From Rhodospirillaceae bacterium (GTDB lineage: Bacteria; Pseudomonadota; Alphaproteobacteria; DSM-16000; Inquilinaceae), in NCBI GenBank assembly GCA_020638595.1, contig JACKIG010000007.1:62001-126000 (forward strand): a DNA stretch of 64,000 nucleotides. The letters run 5' to 3'. The notes below the pieces were generated by a model. It saw only the letters and a program-made list of their open reading frames with translations, did not search any database and was not told the DNA's origin. Below, piece after piece: positions 42,543 through 50,698 of the stretch; position 1 is the first letter of the stretch, and every line of letters starts with the position of its first letter. The position numbers and the translations under genes are program-made.

Positions 42543-43627
42543 CCCCGCTGGCCGAGGCGCTCGCCCGGCGCATCCGCCGCCAGGGGCCGATCACCGTTGC
42601 GGAGTTCATGGCCGCCGCGCTGTCGGACCCCGTGCACGGGTACTACCGTGCCCGCGACGCCATCGGGGCGTCGGCCGATTTCGTGACGGCGCCGGAGATC
42701 AGCCAGATGTTCGGCGAGCTGATCGGCCTGTGGTGCGCGGAGACGTGGCGCCAGCTCGGCCGGCCCGACCCGTGCCTGCTGGTCGAACTGGGGCCCGGGC
42801 GCGGGACGCTGATCGCCGATGCCCTGCGGGCGGCCGCGCGCCTGGCGGGCTTCGTGGAGGCCTGTCACCTGCATCTGGTCGAGGCGAGCCCGGTGCTGCG
42901 CCGCCAACAGGCGGCCGTCGGGCTGCCGGTCGCGCCCGATTGGCATGACAGCCTGGACACCGTTCCCGAAGGGCCGACCATCGCGATCGCGAACGAGTTC
43001 TTCGATGCGTTGCCGGTCCGGCAGTTCCAGAAGTCCGCAGCCGGCTGGCACGAGCGGCTGGTCGGCTGGGATGATGCCGCCGGCCGCCTGGCGTGGATGC
43101 TGTCGCCGCCGTCCGACGGCCTGGCCACGGCGCTGGCCGGCGTGGCGCCGGACGCCCCCGCGGGCAGCGTCGTGGAGGTATCGCCCGCCGCCGTGGCCAT
43201 CGCGCGCGACCTGGCCGGCCGGCTGCGTGCGGCCGGCGGGGCGGCGCTGATCGTCGACTACGGCTATGCCCGCGCACCGCTGCGGGAAACCCTTCAGGCG
43301 GTCCGCCGGCACGAGCGGGCCGACCCGTTGTCCGATCCGGGCGAGGTCGACCTGACGGCCCATGTGGATTTCGCCGGCCTGGCCGATATCGCCCGCCACG
43401 AGGGCATCGGCGTGCTGGGGCCGGTCAGCCAGGCCAGCCTGCTGACGGCCTTCGGCATCGACACGCGGGCGGACCAGCTGAAGCGCGCGGCGACGCCGGC
43501 CCAGGCCGCGGCGGTCGATGCGGCGAAGGCGCGGTTGACCGGCGCGGATGCCATGGGCCATCTCTTCAAGGCGCTTCTCTACTGGCATGGGCCGCAGGGT
43601 GGCGCGCCCGTTTTCCCGCCGAGCTAG
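42539..43627 (+). CDS. SAM-dependent methyltransferase, MidA/NDUFAF7 family
   Basis: 362 aa. Mitochondrial NDUFAF7 relatives dimethylate an arginine of complex I NUFS2/NuoD; bacterial role is less clear. Motifs: RRQGPITVAEFMAAALSDPVHGYY, FVTAPEISQMFGELIGLWCAE, LVELGPGRGTLIADAL (SAM motif), IAIANEFFDALPVRQF. GTG start overlaps the lgt stop. Normal length. Its usual neighbours lgt and pgeF are both here. Confidence 0.92.
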   Translation: MTPLAEALARRIRRQGPITVAEFMAAALSDPVHGYYRARDAIGASADFVTAPEISQMFGELIGLWCAETWRQLGRPDPCLLVELGPGRGTLIADALRAAARLAGFVEACHLHLVEASPVLRRQQAAVGLPVAPDWHDSLDTVPEGPTIAIANEFFDALPVRQFQKSAAGWHERLVGWDDAAGRLAWMLSPPSDGLATALAGVAPDAPAGSVVEVSPAAVAIARDLAGRLRAAGGAALIVDYGYARAPLRETLQAVRRHERADPLSDPGEVDLTAHVDFAGLADIARHEGIGVLGPVSQASLLTAFGIDTRADQLKRAATPAQAAAVDAAKARLTGADAMGHLFKALLYWHGPQGGAPVFPPS

Positions 43628-43634
43628 GCCATCC

Positions 43635-44402
43635 ATGATCACCGTCGCTTCCCTGGCCCTCATCCCCGGCCTTCGCCATGCGTTCTTCACCCGCCAGGGC
43701 GGCGTCAGCCGGGGCATCTACGCCTCGCGCAATTGCGGCTACGGGTCCAACGACCGGGCGGAGGACGTGAGCCGCAACCGCGAGCGCTGTGCGGCCGATC
43801 TCGGCACCGATTCGGCCAGCCTGGTCACGGTGCACCAGACTCACAGCGACCGGGTCCATCGCGCCGACGCCGCCTGGTCGCCGGCGCAGGCGCCGAAGGC
43901 CGATGCGCTGGTGTCGGACCGGCCCGGCATCGCGCTGGGCATCCTGACGGCGGACTGCGCGCCGGTACTGTTCGCCGATCCCGGTGCCGGCGTCATCGGT
44001 GCCGCCCATGCCGGCTGGCGGGGGGCGCTGACCGGCATTCTCGACAACACCCTGGTGGCGATGGAGCTGCGCGGCGCTCAGCGCGCCCATGTGGTCGCGG
44101 CCATCGGGCCGCGCATCGGCCGCGAGTCCTACGAAGTCGGGCCGGAATTCGTCGACCGCTTCGTCGACGAGGACCCGCGCAACGAAGGCCATTTCACCGC
44201 CGCGCCGGGCAGCGACCGTATGCGGTTCGATATCGGGGCCTATATCGTGGGCCGCCTTCAGGCCCTGGGCGTCGGCCGGATCGAGGTCGTGGACCGGGAT
44301 ACCTATGCCGACGAGGGCAATTTCTTCAGCTATCGCCGTGCGGTGAAGCGGGGGGAGGGCGACTACGGCCGCTGCCTTTCGGCGATCATGCTGGAACGCT
44401 GA
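43635..44402 (+). CDS. pgeF: Peptidoglycan editing factor PgeF / multicopper polyphenol oxidase family (YfiH)
   Basis: 255 aa. Zn-dependent YfiH-type enzyme now linked to peptidoglycan quality control and purine nucleoside cleavage. Conserved HAFFTRQGGVSRGIYASRNCGYGSND, TVHQTHSDRV (His), LTADCAPVLFADP (Cys), IGAAHAGWRGALTGIL (His). Eight bases after the methyltransferase. Confidence 0.96.
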   Translation: MITVASLALIPGLRHAFFTRQGGVSRGIYASRNCGYGSNDRAEDVSRNRERCAADLGTDSASLVTVHQTHSDRVHRADAAWSPAQAPKADALVSDRPGIALGILTADCAPVLFADPGAGVIGAAHAGWRGALTGILDNTLVAMELRGAQRAHVVAAIGPRIGRESYEVGPEFVDRFVDEDPRNEGHFTAAPGSDRMRFDIGAYIVGRLQALGVGRIEVVDRDTYADEGNFFSYRRAVKRGEGDYGRCLSAIMLER

Positions 44403-44422
44403 CCCGCGAGGGGGGATGCGCG

Positions 44423-44488
44423 ATGCCTTATGTGATCATCTTCGCCGCGCTCTGCTTTGTAACGCTGGTCGCATCGTGCATGCTCTGA
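44423..44488 (+). CDS. Possible 21-aa single-helix membrane peptide
   Basis: A tiny open frame, MPYVIIFAALCFVTLVASCML, after GAGGGGGG 20 bases past the pgeF stop. Hydrophobic throughout, which fits the class of small membrane proteins; LVASC resembles a lipobox. Could equally be chance. Not conserved as far as I can know. Confidence 0.3.
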   Translation: MPYVIIFAALCFVTLVASCML

Positions 44489-44626
44489 TCTGTTAACTTT
44501 CTGTGGCGTTTACACTGCGCCCCCCCGCTGATATACCCCCGCCCGTAGGGATTGGGGCCGGTCCAGCCGCGGTTGGGGTGGCCATGATCGTGTAGCCTCC
44601 CCGCCCGAAGGGGGCCGACGGCACCC

Positions 44627-45556
44627 ATGAAGATCATCTCCGGAAACAGCAATCGGCCGTTGGCGGAAGCCATATCGACGTCTTTGAAGGTACCGCTGAC
44701 CCAGGCCAGCATCCGGCGCTTCGCGGACATGGAAGTGTTCGTGGAGATCCTGGAGAATGTCCGCGGCGAGGATGTGTTCGTCATCCAGTCGACGAGCTAT
44801 CCGGCCAACGACAACCTGATGGAGCTGTTGGTCATCATCGACGCGCTGCGCCGCGGCTCCGCACGGCGAATCACCGCAGTGCTGCCCTACTACGGCTATG
44901 GCCGCCAGGACCGCAAGTCCGGCCCGCGCACGCCGATCTCCGCCAAGCTGGTGGCCAACCTGATCACCCGCGCCGGGGCGGACCGGGTGCTGACGCTGGA
45001 CCTGCATGCCGGGCAGATCCAGGGATTCTTCGACATCCCGGTCGACAATCTCTATGGCGAGCCGGTGTTCGTGAAGGATATCGCCGAACGTTACGGCGCC
45101 GATCTGGTCATCGTGTCGCCCGATGTCGGCGGCGTCGTGCGCGCGCGCGCCATCGCCAAGCGGCTGGAAGCCGACCTTGCCATCATCGACAAGCGGCGCG
45201 AGCGCGCCGGCGTGTCGGAGGTGATGAACATCATCGGCGAGGTGCAGGGCCGCCGCTGCATCATGGTCGACGACATCGTCGACAGCGCCGGCACCCTGTG
45301 CAACGCCGCCGGTGCCCTGATGGCGGCGGGCGCGACGGAAGCCAGGGCCTATGTCACCCATGGCGTGCTGTCGGGCGGCGCCGTTGCCCGCGTCACCGCC
45401 TCGCCGCTGAAAGAGGTGGTGATCACCGACAGCATCCTGGCGACCGAAGCGGTGCGCGTCAGCAGCACCATGCGCCAGATCACCATCGCGCCGCTGATGG
45501 CCAATGCCATCGAGCGCATCTCCAGCGAGAAATCCGTCTCCAGCCTGTTCGACTGA
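44627..45556 (+). CDS. prs: Ribose-phosphate pyrophosphokinase
   Basis: 309 aa, makes PRPP. MKIISGNSNRPLAEAISTSL, FADMEVFVEILENVRGEDVFVIQS, LPYYGYGRQDRKSGPRTPISAK, and the PRPP loop CIMVDDIVDSAGTL are canonical. Upstream 138-base leader (from 44489) is GC-rich with no recognisable riboswitch. Confidence 0.97.
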   Translation: MKIISGNSNRPLAEAISTSLKVPLTQASIRRFADMEVFVEILENVRGEDVFVIQSTSYPANDNLMELLVIIDALRRGSARRITAVLPYYGYGRQDRKSGPRTPISAKLVANLITRAGADRVLTLDLHAGQIQGFFDIPVDNLYGEPVFVKDIAERYGADLVIVSPDVGGVVRARAIAKRLEADLAIIDKRRERAGVSEVMNIIGEVQGRRCIMVDDIVDSAGTLCNAAGALMAAGATEARAYVTHGVLSGGAVARVTASPLKEVVITDSILATEAVRVSSTMRQITIAPLMANAIERISSEKSVSSLFD

Positions 45557-45578
45557 CGGCGGGGAAGGACGGACGGGC

Positions 45579-45923
45579 ATGGCAAGCGATCCCATCGGAT
45601 TCGATGATTTCCTCAAGGTCGACATCCGCGTCGGCACCGTCACGGCGGTCGAGCCCTATCCCGAAGCCCGCAAGCCCGCCTACAAGCTGACGGTGGATTT
45701 CGGGCCGCAGATCGGCACGCGCCGCACCTCCGCCCAGATCACCCGCCACTACACCCCCGACACCCTGCTGGGCCGCCAGGTTGCCGCCGTCGTGAACTTC
45801 CCGCCCAAGCAGATCGGCAAGTTCATGAGCGAGATCCTCGTCCTCGGCTTCCCCGACGCCGACGGCGAGGTGGTGCTGATCGGCCCCGAGCGCACGGTAC
45901 CCGACGGCGGCCGGATGTATTGA
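45579..45923 (+). CDS. csaA: tRNA-binding protein CsaA
   Basis: 114 aa. Single tRNA-binding (EMAP/Arc1p-like) domain that acts as export chaperone in some bacteria. FDDFLKVDIRVGTVTAVEPYPEARKPAYKLTVDFG, TSAQITRHYTPDTLLGRQVAAVVNFPPKQIGKFMSEILVLGF and PDGGRMY are standard. 22 bp after prs. Confidence 0.95.
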   Translation: MASDPIGFDDFLKVDIRVGTVTAVEPYPEARKPAYKLTVDFGPQIGTRRTSAQITRHYTPDTLLGRQVAAVVNFPPKQIGKFMSEILVLGFPDADGEVVLIGPERTVPDGGRMY

Positions 45924-46011
45924 GCGGCCGCACGGCGGGGATGGCGTCGATCGGACCAAGCAAAGCCCGATCCGATTTTCTTCTGACCGCTATCGTTGGA
46001 AATACAACACG

Positions 46012-46332
46012 CTGTTGAAGGAGATCCCCGCGTCCGCGGGGATGACGGTTTTGTTGTTCCTGTTGGCGGCATGCCATCACATGGGCAGCAGTTCTATCTT
46101 CCGATCCCCCCTGTCGTCATCCTCGCGAAAGCGAGGATCTCCCTGGGCCAGCAAACGACCTTCCCCCTCGCAGGCTATCCCAAACGACCACCGCGCAAAC
46201 CCCACCCCGATGTCGGGTTTCGGCTTCGCCTTGAACCGCGACCTACGGTTTGGGGCACGACCAGCCACAAACGGTTTTCCCAAACAAGACGTTCGCAGGG
46301 TGAGGGGTTGCGAGGGCAGGGGCTCGCCATGA
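46012..46332. repeat. Tandem ~320-bp element, copy 1
   Basis: First of two directly repeated, near-identical units (period 329 bp). It holds an inverted repeat ATCCCCGCG/CGCGGGGAT (46024-46043) and, in the opposite orientation, ATCCTCGC-GAAA-GCGAGGAT (46119-46138), both flanked by GACGG or its complement. Paired opposing palindromes recall REP doublets (REPIN/BIME). It ends with a degenerate repeat reading TCGGGTTTCGGCTTCGCC. The open frames through it are not genes. Confidence 0.8.
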
Positions 46333-46340
46333 CCCCGAAT

Positions 46341-46659
46341 CTGTTGAAGGAGATCCCCGCTTCCGCGGGGATGACGGTTTTGTGTTTTTTGTTGGCGGAA
46401 CATCATCGGATGGGCGGCAGTCTTATCTTCCGATCCCCCTGCCGTCATCCTCGCGAAAGCGAGGATCTTCCTGGGCCAGCAAACGACCTTTCCCCTCGCA
46501 AGCTATCCCAAACGACCACCGCGCAAACCCCACCCCGATGTCGGGTTTCGGCTTCGCCTCAACCGCGACCTACGGTTTGGGGCACGACCAGCCACAAACG
46601 GTTTTCCCAAACAAGGCGTCCGCAGGGTGAGGGGTTGGGAGGGCAGGGGCTCGCCATGA
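46341..46659. repeat. Tandem ~320-bp element, copy 2
   Basis: Second copy, eight bases after the first. Palindromes ATCCCCGC-TTCC-GCGGGGAT (46353-46372) and ATCCTCGC-GAAA-GCGAGGAT (46447-46466). Differences from copy 1 include the loop of the first palindrome (TC to TTCC with matching change), a few substitutions and small indels. Together the two copies fill most of the 830-bp gap between csaA and the HTH gene. Confidence 0.8.
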
Positions 46660-46683
46660 TGGCTCAGGCATCAGCAATGATCG

Positions 46684-46712
46684 TTGACGCGTGTATGTGA
46701 ATATCATAGAAA
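46684..46712 (+). promoter_or_regulatory. Promoter of HTH gene
   Basis: TTGACG (46684-46689), 17-bp spacer, TAGAAA (46707-46712), in an AT-rich patch unlike its surroundings; predicted start about 35 bases before the ATG at 46754. Confidence 0.4.
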
Positions 46713-46753
46713 GCTTATGTAATGTTTGATGCGGCAAAACAGACGGTTCACGC

Positions 46754-47047
46754 ATGATCTCGGCGGCGCAGCTGCGGGCCGCGCGGGCGCTGCTCGGGCT
46801 CGACCAGCGCCAGCTGGCGGAGCTGTGCGGGCTGTCCGTGCCGACGATCCAGCGGATGGAGGCCAGCGACGGCGTCATCCGCGGCAATGTCGACTCACTG
46901 GTGAAGCTGGTCACGGCCCTCGACGCGGCGGGGGTCGAGCTCTTGGGCGAGGGGGCGGTCAGTCAGGCTACCGGGCGCGGCGTGCGGCTGAAGGCGCCGT
47001 CGCCGGCCGGTGCCACGGCGGACCAGGGCGGAGAGACGTCGGCGTAG
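46754..47047 (+). CDS. XRE-family helix-turn-helix regulator
   Basis: 97 aa. SAAQLRAARALLGLDQRQLAELCGLSVPTIQRMEASDGVIRGN is a Cro/C1-type HTH at residues ~3-45; the rest (VDSLVKLVTALDAAGVELLGEG) is the short C-terminal helix typical of small alphaproteobacterial XRE regulators, which often carry stand-alone or toxin-antitoxin roles. It sits 31 bp before the hydrogenase-4-like cluster; whether it controls that cluster is unknown. Confidence 0.85.
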   Translation: MISAAQLRAARALLGLDQRQLAELCGLSVPTIQRMEASDGVIRGNVDSLVKLVTALDAAGVELLGEGAVSQATGRGVRLKAPSPAGATADQGGETSA

Positions 47048-47078
47048 ACACGCCGGGCGGCTGCGGGGGACGGGCGGA

Positions 47079-49088
47079 ATGCCGGTGGTCGTGGTGTTGT
47101 CCTGCGTGGCCGGGCTGGTCGGCACCGGTTGCGTGGCGATTGCCGCGGGCCACGGGCCAAGGGCCTGCCGGGCGGTCTATGGCGCCAGCCTGGTGCTGTC
47201 GCTGGCGGCATTGGCCGCGGCCCTGGTCGCCCTGCTGGACGGCGCCGCTGGGCCGTCGGCCACCGTCCTGCCGCTGGGCCTGCCCTGGCTGGGCGCGCAG
47301 TTCCGCGTCGACGCGCTGGCGGCGTTCTTCCTGGTGACGGTCAATCTCGGCGGGGCGGCGGCCAGCCTTTACGGTCTCGGCATCACCGGCGAGCCCGCGC
47401 CGCACCGCGTCGTGCCGTTCTTCCCGGCGTTCCTGGCCGCCATGAACCTGGTGGTGCTGGCCGACGACGCCTTCACTTTCCTGTTCTCGTGGGAGCTGAT
47501 GTCGCTCGCCTCATGGGCGCTGGTGATGGCGCATCACCGCGAGCACGACAACGCCCGCGCCGGCTATGTCTATCTGGTGATGGCCAGCTTCGGCACGCTG
47601 GCGCTGTTGCTGGCCTTCGGCCTGCTGGCCGGGGCGGACGGCGGCTACGGCTTTGCCGACATCCGCGCGGCCGCCCCCACGCCGCTGGTGGCCGGCCTGG
47701 TGCTGGGGCTGGTGCTGCTGGGGGCGGGATCGAAGGCCGGCATCGTGCCCGTGCATGTGTGGCTGCCGCTGGCCCATCCGGCCGCGCCCAGCCACGTGTC
47801 GGCATTGATGAGCGGCGTCATGACCAAGGTTGCCGTCTATGGCCTGGTGCGTGTCGCCTTCGACCTGCTGGGCGAGCCCGCGTGGTGGTGGAGCATGGTC
47901 GTGCTGGCGCTGGGCGGGGCGACCGCCGTGCTGGGCGTGCTCTACGCGTTGATGCAGCACGACCTGAAACGCCTGCTCGCCTATCACACGGTGGAGAATA
48001 TCGGCATCATCTATATCGGCCTCGGCCTGGCGCTGGCATTCAAGGCCGACGGCATGGGGCTGGCCGCGGCTCTGGCGCTGACGGCCGCGCTGTTCCACGT
48101 GCTCAACCACTCGCTGTTCAAGAGCCTGCTGTTCTTCGGCGCCGGTGCGGTCCTGGCCGCCACGGGCGAGCGCGATATGGAGCGTCTGGGCGGGCTGATC
48201 CGGCGCATGCCGCTGACCGCCGTCGCCGTCCTGGTCGGCTGTGTCGCCATCTCGGCCCTGCCGCCGCTGAACGGCTTCGTGTCGGAGTGGCTGACCCTGC
48301 AGGCGATCCTGCAAAGCCCGCAGCTGCCGCAATGGGGGCTGAAGATCCTGGTGCCGGCGGTGGGCGGGCTGCTGGCGCTATCTGCGGCCCTGGCGGCGGC
48401 CTGCTTCGTCAAGGCCTACGGCGTCACCTTCCTCGGCCGGCCGCGTAGCCCGCAGGCGGAAACGGCGCGCGAGGCCGACCGTTTCGCGCTGGCCGCCATG
48501 GCCGCCTTTGCCGGCTTGTGCCTGCTGGCGGGCATCCTGCCGGGGCTGGTCATCGACGGCCTGGCGCCGGTGGCCCAGGCGCTGGTGGGGCAGCGCATGG
48601 CGCCCCAGCTCGGCCAGCCCTGGCTGTCGATCGTGCCGATCGGCGAGAGCCAGAGTTCATACAACGGCCTGCTGGTCTTCGCCTTCATCGCCCTGTCGGC
48701 ATCGATGGCGATCTATGCCATCCACCGCTGGGCGTCCCGCGCGGCACGGCGCGCACCGGCCTGGGACTGCGGCTTTCCCGAGGCGAGCCCGGCCACCCAG
48801 TACACCGCCGGCAGCTTCGCCCAACCGATCCGCCGCGTGCTGGGCACCGGCGTCTTTCGCGCCCGCGAGCATGTGGACATGCCGCCGCCGGGCGACCCGC
48901 GGCCGGCACGGCTGACGGTGGACCTGCGCGACCTGATCTGGGACGGGATCTATGCGCCGATCGCGCGGGCCGTCGGGTTCGCCGCCGACCGGCTGAACCA
49001 CCTGCAATTCCTGACCATTCGCCGCTATCTGACCCTCGTCTTCCTGGCCCTCGTCACCCTGTTGCTGGTGCTGGCGCTATGGGTGTGA
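47079..49088 (+). CDS. hyfB: Hydrogenase-4 component B-like antiporter subunit (HyfB/NuoL type)
   Basis: 669-aa polytopic proton/sodium-pumping subunit. Core antiporter domain: FFPAFLAAMNLVVLADDAFTFLFSWELMSLASWALVM, VPVHVWLPLAHPAAPSHVSALMSGVMTKVAVYGL, LKRLLAYHTVENIGIIYIGLG, FKSLLFFGAGAVL, with the key Glu and Lys positions. C-terminal part GCGFPEASPATQYTAGSFAQP-like (WDCGFPEAS) is a HyfB feature. First of six genes encoding a complex-I-like membrane complex. Confidence 0.93.
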   Translation: MPVVVVLSCVAGLVGTGCVAIAAGHGPRACRAVYGASLVLSLAALAAALVALLDGAAGPSATVLPLGLPWLGAQFRVDALAAFFLVTVNLGGAAASLYGLGITGEPAPHRVVPFFPAFLAAMNLVVLADDAFTFLFSWELMSLASWALVMAHHREHDNARAGYVYLVMASFGTLALLLAFGLLAGADGGYGFADIRAAAPTPLVAGLVLGLVLLGAGSKAGIVPVHVWLPLAHPAAPSHVSALMSGVMTKVAVYGLVRVAFDLLGEPAWWWSMVVLALGGATAVLGVLYALMQHDLKRLLAYHTVENIGIIYIGLGLALAFKADGMGLAAALALTAALFHVLNHSLFKSLLFFGAGAVLAATGERDMERLGGLIRRMPLTAVAVLVGCVAISALPPLNGFVSEWLTLQAILQSPQLPQWGLKILVPAVGGLLALSAALAAACFVKAYGVTFLGRPRSPQAETAREADRFALAAMAAFAGLCLLAGILPGLVIDGLAPVAQALVGQRMAPQLGQPWLSIVPIGESQSSYNGLLVFAFIALSASMAIYAIHRWASRAARRAPAWDCGFPEASPATQYTAGSFAQPIRRVLGTGVFRAREHVDMPPPGDPRPARLTVDLRDLIWDGIYAPIARAVGFAADRLNHLQFLTIRRYLTLVFLALVTLLLVLALWV

Positions 49089-50035
49089 TCGCCGACATCC
49101 TGGTCCAGGGGGCGCAGATGGCGCTGGTGCTGCTGCTGGCGCCCATGCTGACCGGCTTCGTGCGCAAGGTGAAGGCGCGGCTGATGCGCCGGCGCGGCCC
49201 ATCGCTGGTGCAGCCCTACCGCGACCTGGTCCGCCTGCTGCGCAAGGAGGTGGTGCTGGCCGACAACGCCTCGTGGCTGTTCCGGCTGACGCCCTATCTG
49301 ATCTTCGCGGCCACCTGGGTCGCTGCCTCGCTGGTGCCGACCTTCGCCACCGGCCTGACCTTCAGCTGGACGGCCGACCTGATCGCCATCATCGCGCTCT
49401 TGGCCAGCGCGCGCTTCTTCCTGGCGCTGGCGGGCATGGATGTGGGCACCAGCTTCGGCGGCATCGGGTCCAGCCGCGAGATGATGATTTCGTCGTTCGC
49501 CGAGCCGGCGATGCTGCTGATCGTCTTCACCCTGGCGCTGGTCGCCGGGTCGACGCAGCTGTCCAGCGTCGCCGTCTATATGGCATCGCCGCAGGTGGGC
49601 CTGCGCGTGTCGCTGGGGCTGGCGGCCATCGCGCTGGTCATGGTGGCGATCGCCGAGAACGCCCGCATCCCCGTGGACAACCCGGCCACGCATCTGGAGC
49701 TGACCATGGTCCACGAGGCCATGGTGCTGGAGTATTCCGGCCGACACCTGGCGATGATCGAGCTGGCGTCGTCGCTGAAGCTGCTGCTGTTCGTCTCGCT
49801 GATCGCCTGCCTGTTCGCGCCCTGGGGCCTGACGGTGGCCGGCGGCGGGATCGGGGCCTATGCCGTCGGGGCTGCGGCGTATGGGGCGAAGCTGGCGGTC
49901 GGCGGCGTCCTGTTGGCGGTGTTCGAAACCGGCATCGCCAAGCTGCGCGTCTTCCGCGTGCCCGATTTCCTGGGTGCGGCGCTGATGCTGGGCCTGCTGG
50001 CCACCCTTCTTCTGTTCGTGTCGCGGAGCCTGTAG
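49079..50035 (+). CDS. hyfC: NuoH-like membrane subunit (HyfC/HycD type)
   Basis: 318 aa, eight-helix NuoH family subunit that links the peripheral arm to the pump modules. Blocks: MRRRGPSLVQPYRDLVRLLRKEVV, SREMMISSFAEPAML, AIAENARIPVDNPATHLELTMVHEAMVLEYSG (signature). ATG at 49079 overlaps the hyfB stop by ten bases. Confidence 0.94.
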   Translation: MGVIADILVQGAQMALVLLLAPMLTGFVRKVKARLMRRRGPSLVQPYRDLVRLLRKEVVLADNASWLFRLTPYLIFAATWVAASLVPTFATGLTFSWTADLIAIIALLASARFFLALAGMDVGTSFGGIGSSREMMISSFAEPAMLLIVFTLALVAGSTQLSSVAVYMASPQVGLRVSLGLAAIALVMVAIAENARIPVDNPATHLELTMVHEAMVLEYSGRHLAMIELASSLKLLLFVSLIACLFAPWGLTVAGGGIGAYAVGAAAYGAKLAVGGVLLAVFETGIAKLRVFRVPDFLGAALMLGLLATLLLFVSRSL

Positions 50036-50698
50036 ATGCACGGCCTTGTCTTCGACACCGCGCATCTGCTGGCCGGCGGCCTGGTGCTGGTCAGCTTCAT
50101 GATGCTGTACCAGGATCGCCTGTCGGCGCTGCTGAATACCTTCGCCCTGCATGCGCTGGTGCTGGCGCTGTCGGTGGCCTGGCAGGCGCATGCGCAGGAC
50201 GCGGCCCACCTGTACGTCACCGCGGCCATCGCCTTCCTGTTCAAGGCATTGCTGATCCCGGTGGTGCTTCGCCGCATCGTCCAGCGCCTGGGCATCCACC
50301 GGCAGATCGAGACGGTGGTGGGCATCGGCCCGACCATGCTGGCGGGCATGGGCCTGGTGGCGCTGTCGATGGTGGTGATGCTGCGCGTGACGGCGGAGGC
50401 CGCGCCGCTGGCGCGCGAGGACCTGGCCTTTGCGCTGTCGGTCGTGCTGCTGGGCCTGCTGGTGATGGTGACGCGGCGCAACGCCGTCGGACAGGTGGTC
50501 GGCTTCATGTCGCTGGAAAACGGCCTGGTGCTGGCGGCGACCGGGGCGAAGGGCATGCCGCTGGTGGTGGAAATCAGTGTCGCCTTTTCCATCCTGATCG
50601 CACTGATCGTCATCGGCATCGTCCTGTTCCGCATCCGCGAGCGCTTCGACACCGTCGATGTCCACGTGCTCGACCGCCATCGGGGTGAGCAACCGTGA
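50036..50698 (+). CDS. hyfE: Hydrogenase-4 component E-like subunit
   Basis: 220 aa, mostly hydrophobic, similar to HyfE with a NuoK-like portion: MLYQDRLSALLNTFALHALVLALSV, KALLIPVVLRRIVQRLGIHR, TRRNAVGQVVGFMSLENGLVLAATGAKGMPLVVEI. Starts immediately after the hyfC stop; its own stop overlaps the next GTG. Confidence 0.92.
   Translation: MHGLVFDTAHLLAGGLVLVSFMMLYQDRLSALLNTFALHALVLALSVAWQAHAQDAAHLYVTAAIAFLFKALLIPVVLRRIVQRLGIHRQIETVVGIGPTMLAGMGLVALSMVVMLRVTAEAAPLAREDLAFALSVVLLGLLVMVTRRNAVGQVVGFMSLENGLVLAATGAKGMPLVVEISVAFSILIALIVIGIVLFRIRERFDTVDVHVLDRHRGEQP

Noticed and set aside
46012..46659. Tandem repeat as a CRISPR array
   Set aside because: Only two units of ~320 bp, no short repeat-spacer pattern, no cas genes.
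45996..46700. Open frame with internal near-repeats (KPHPDVGF, RPTVWGTTSHKRFSQ)
   Set aside because: It is a translation of the tandem intergenic element; the repeats at DNA level explain it and there is no ribosome-binding site.
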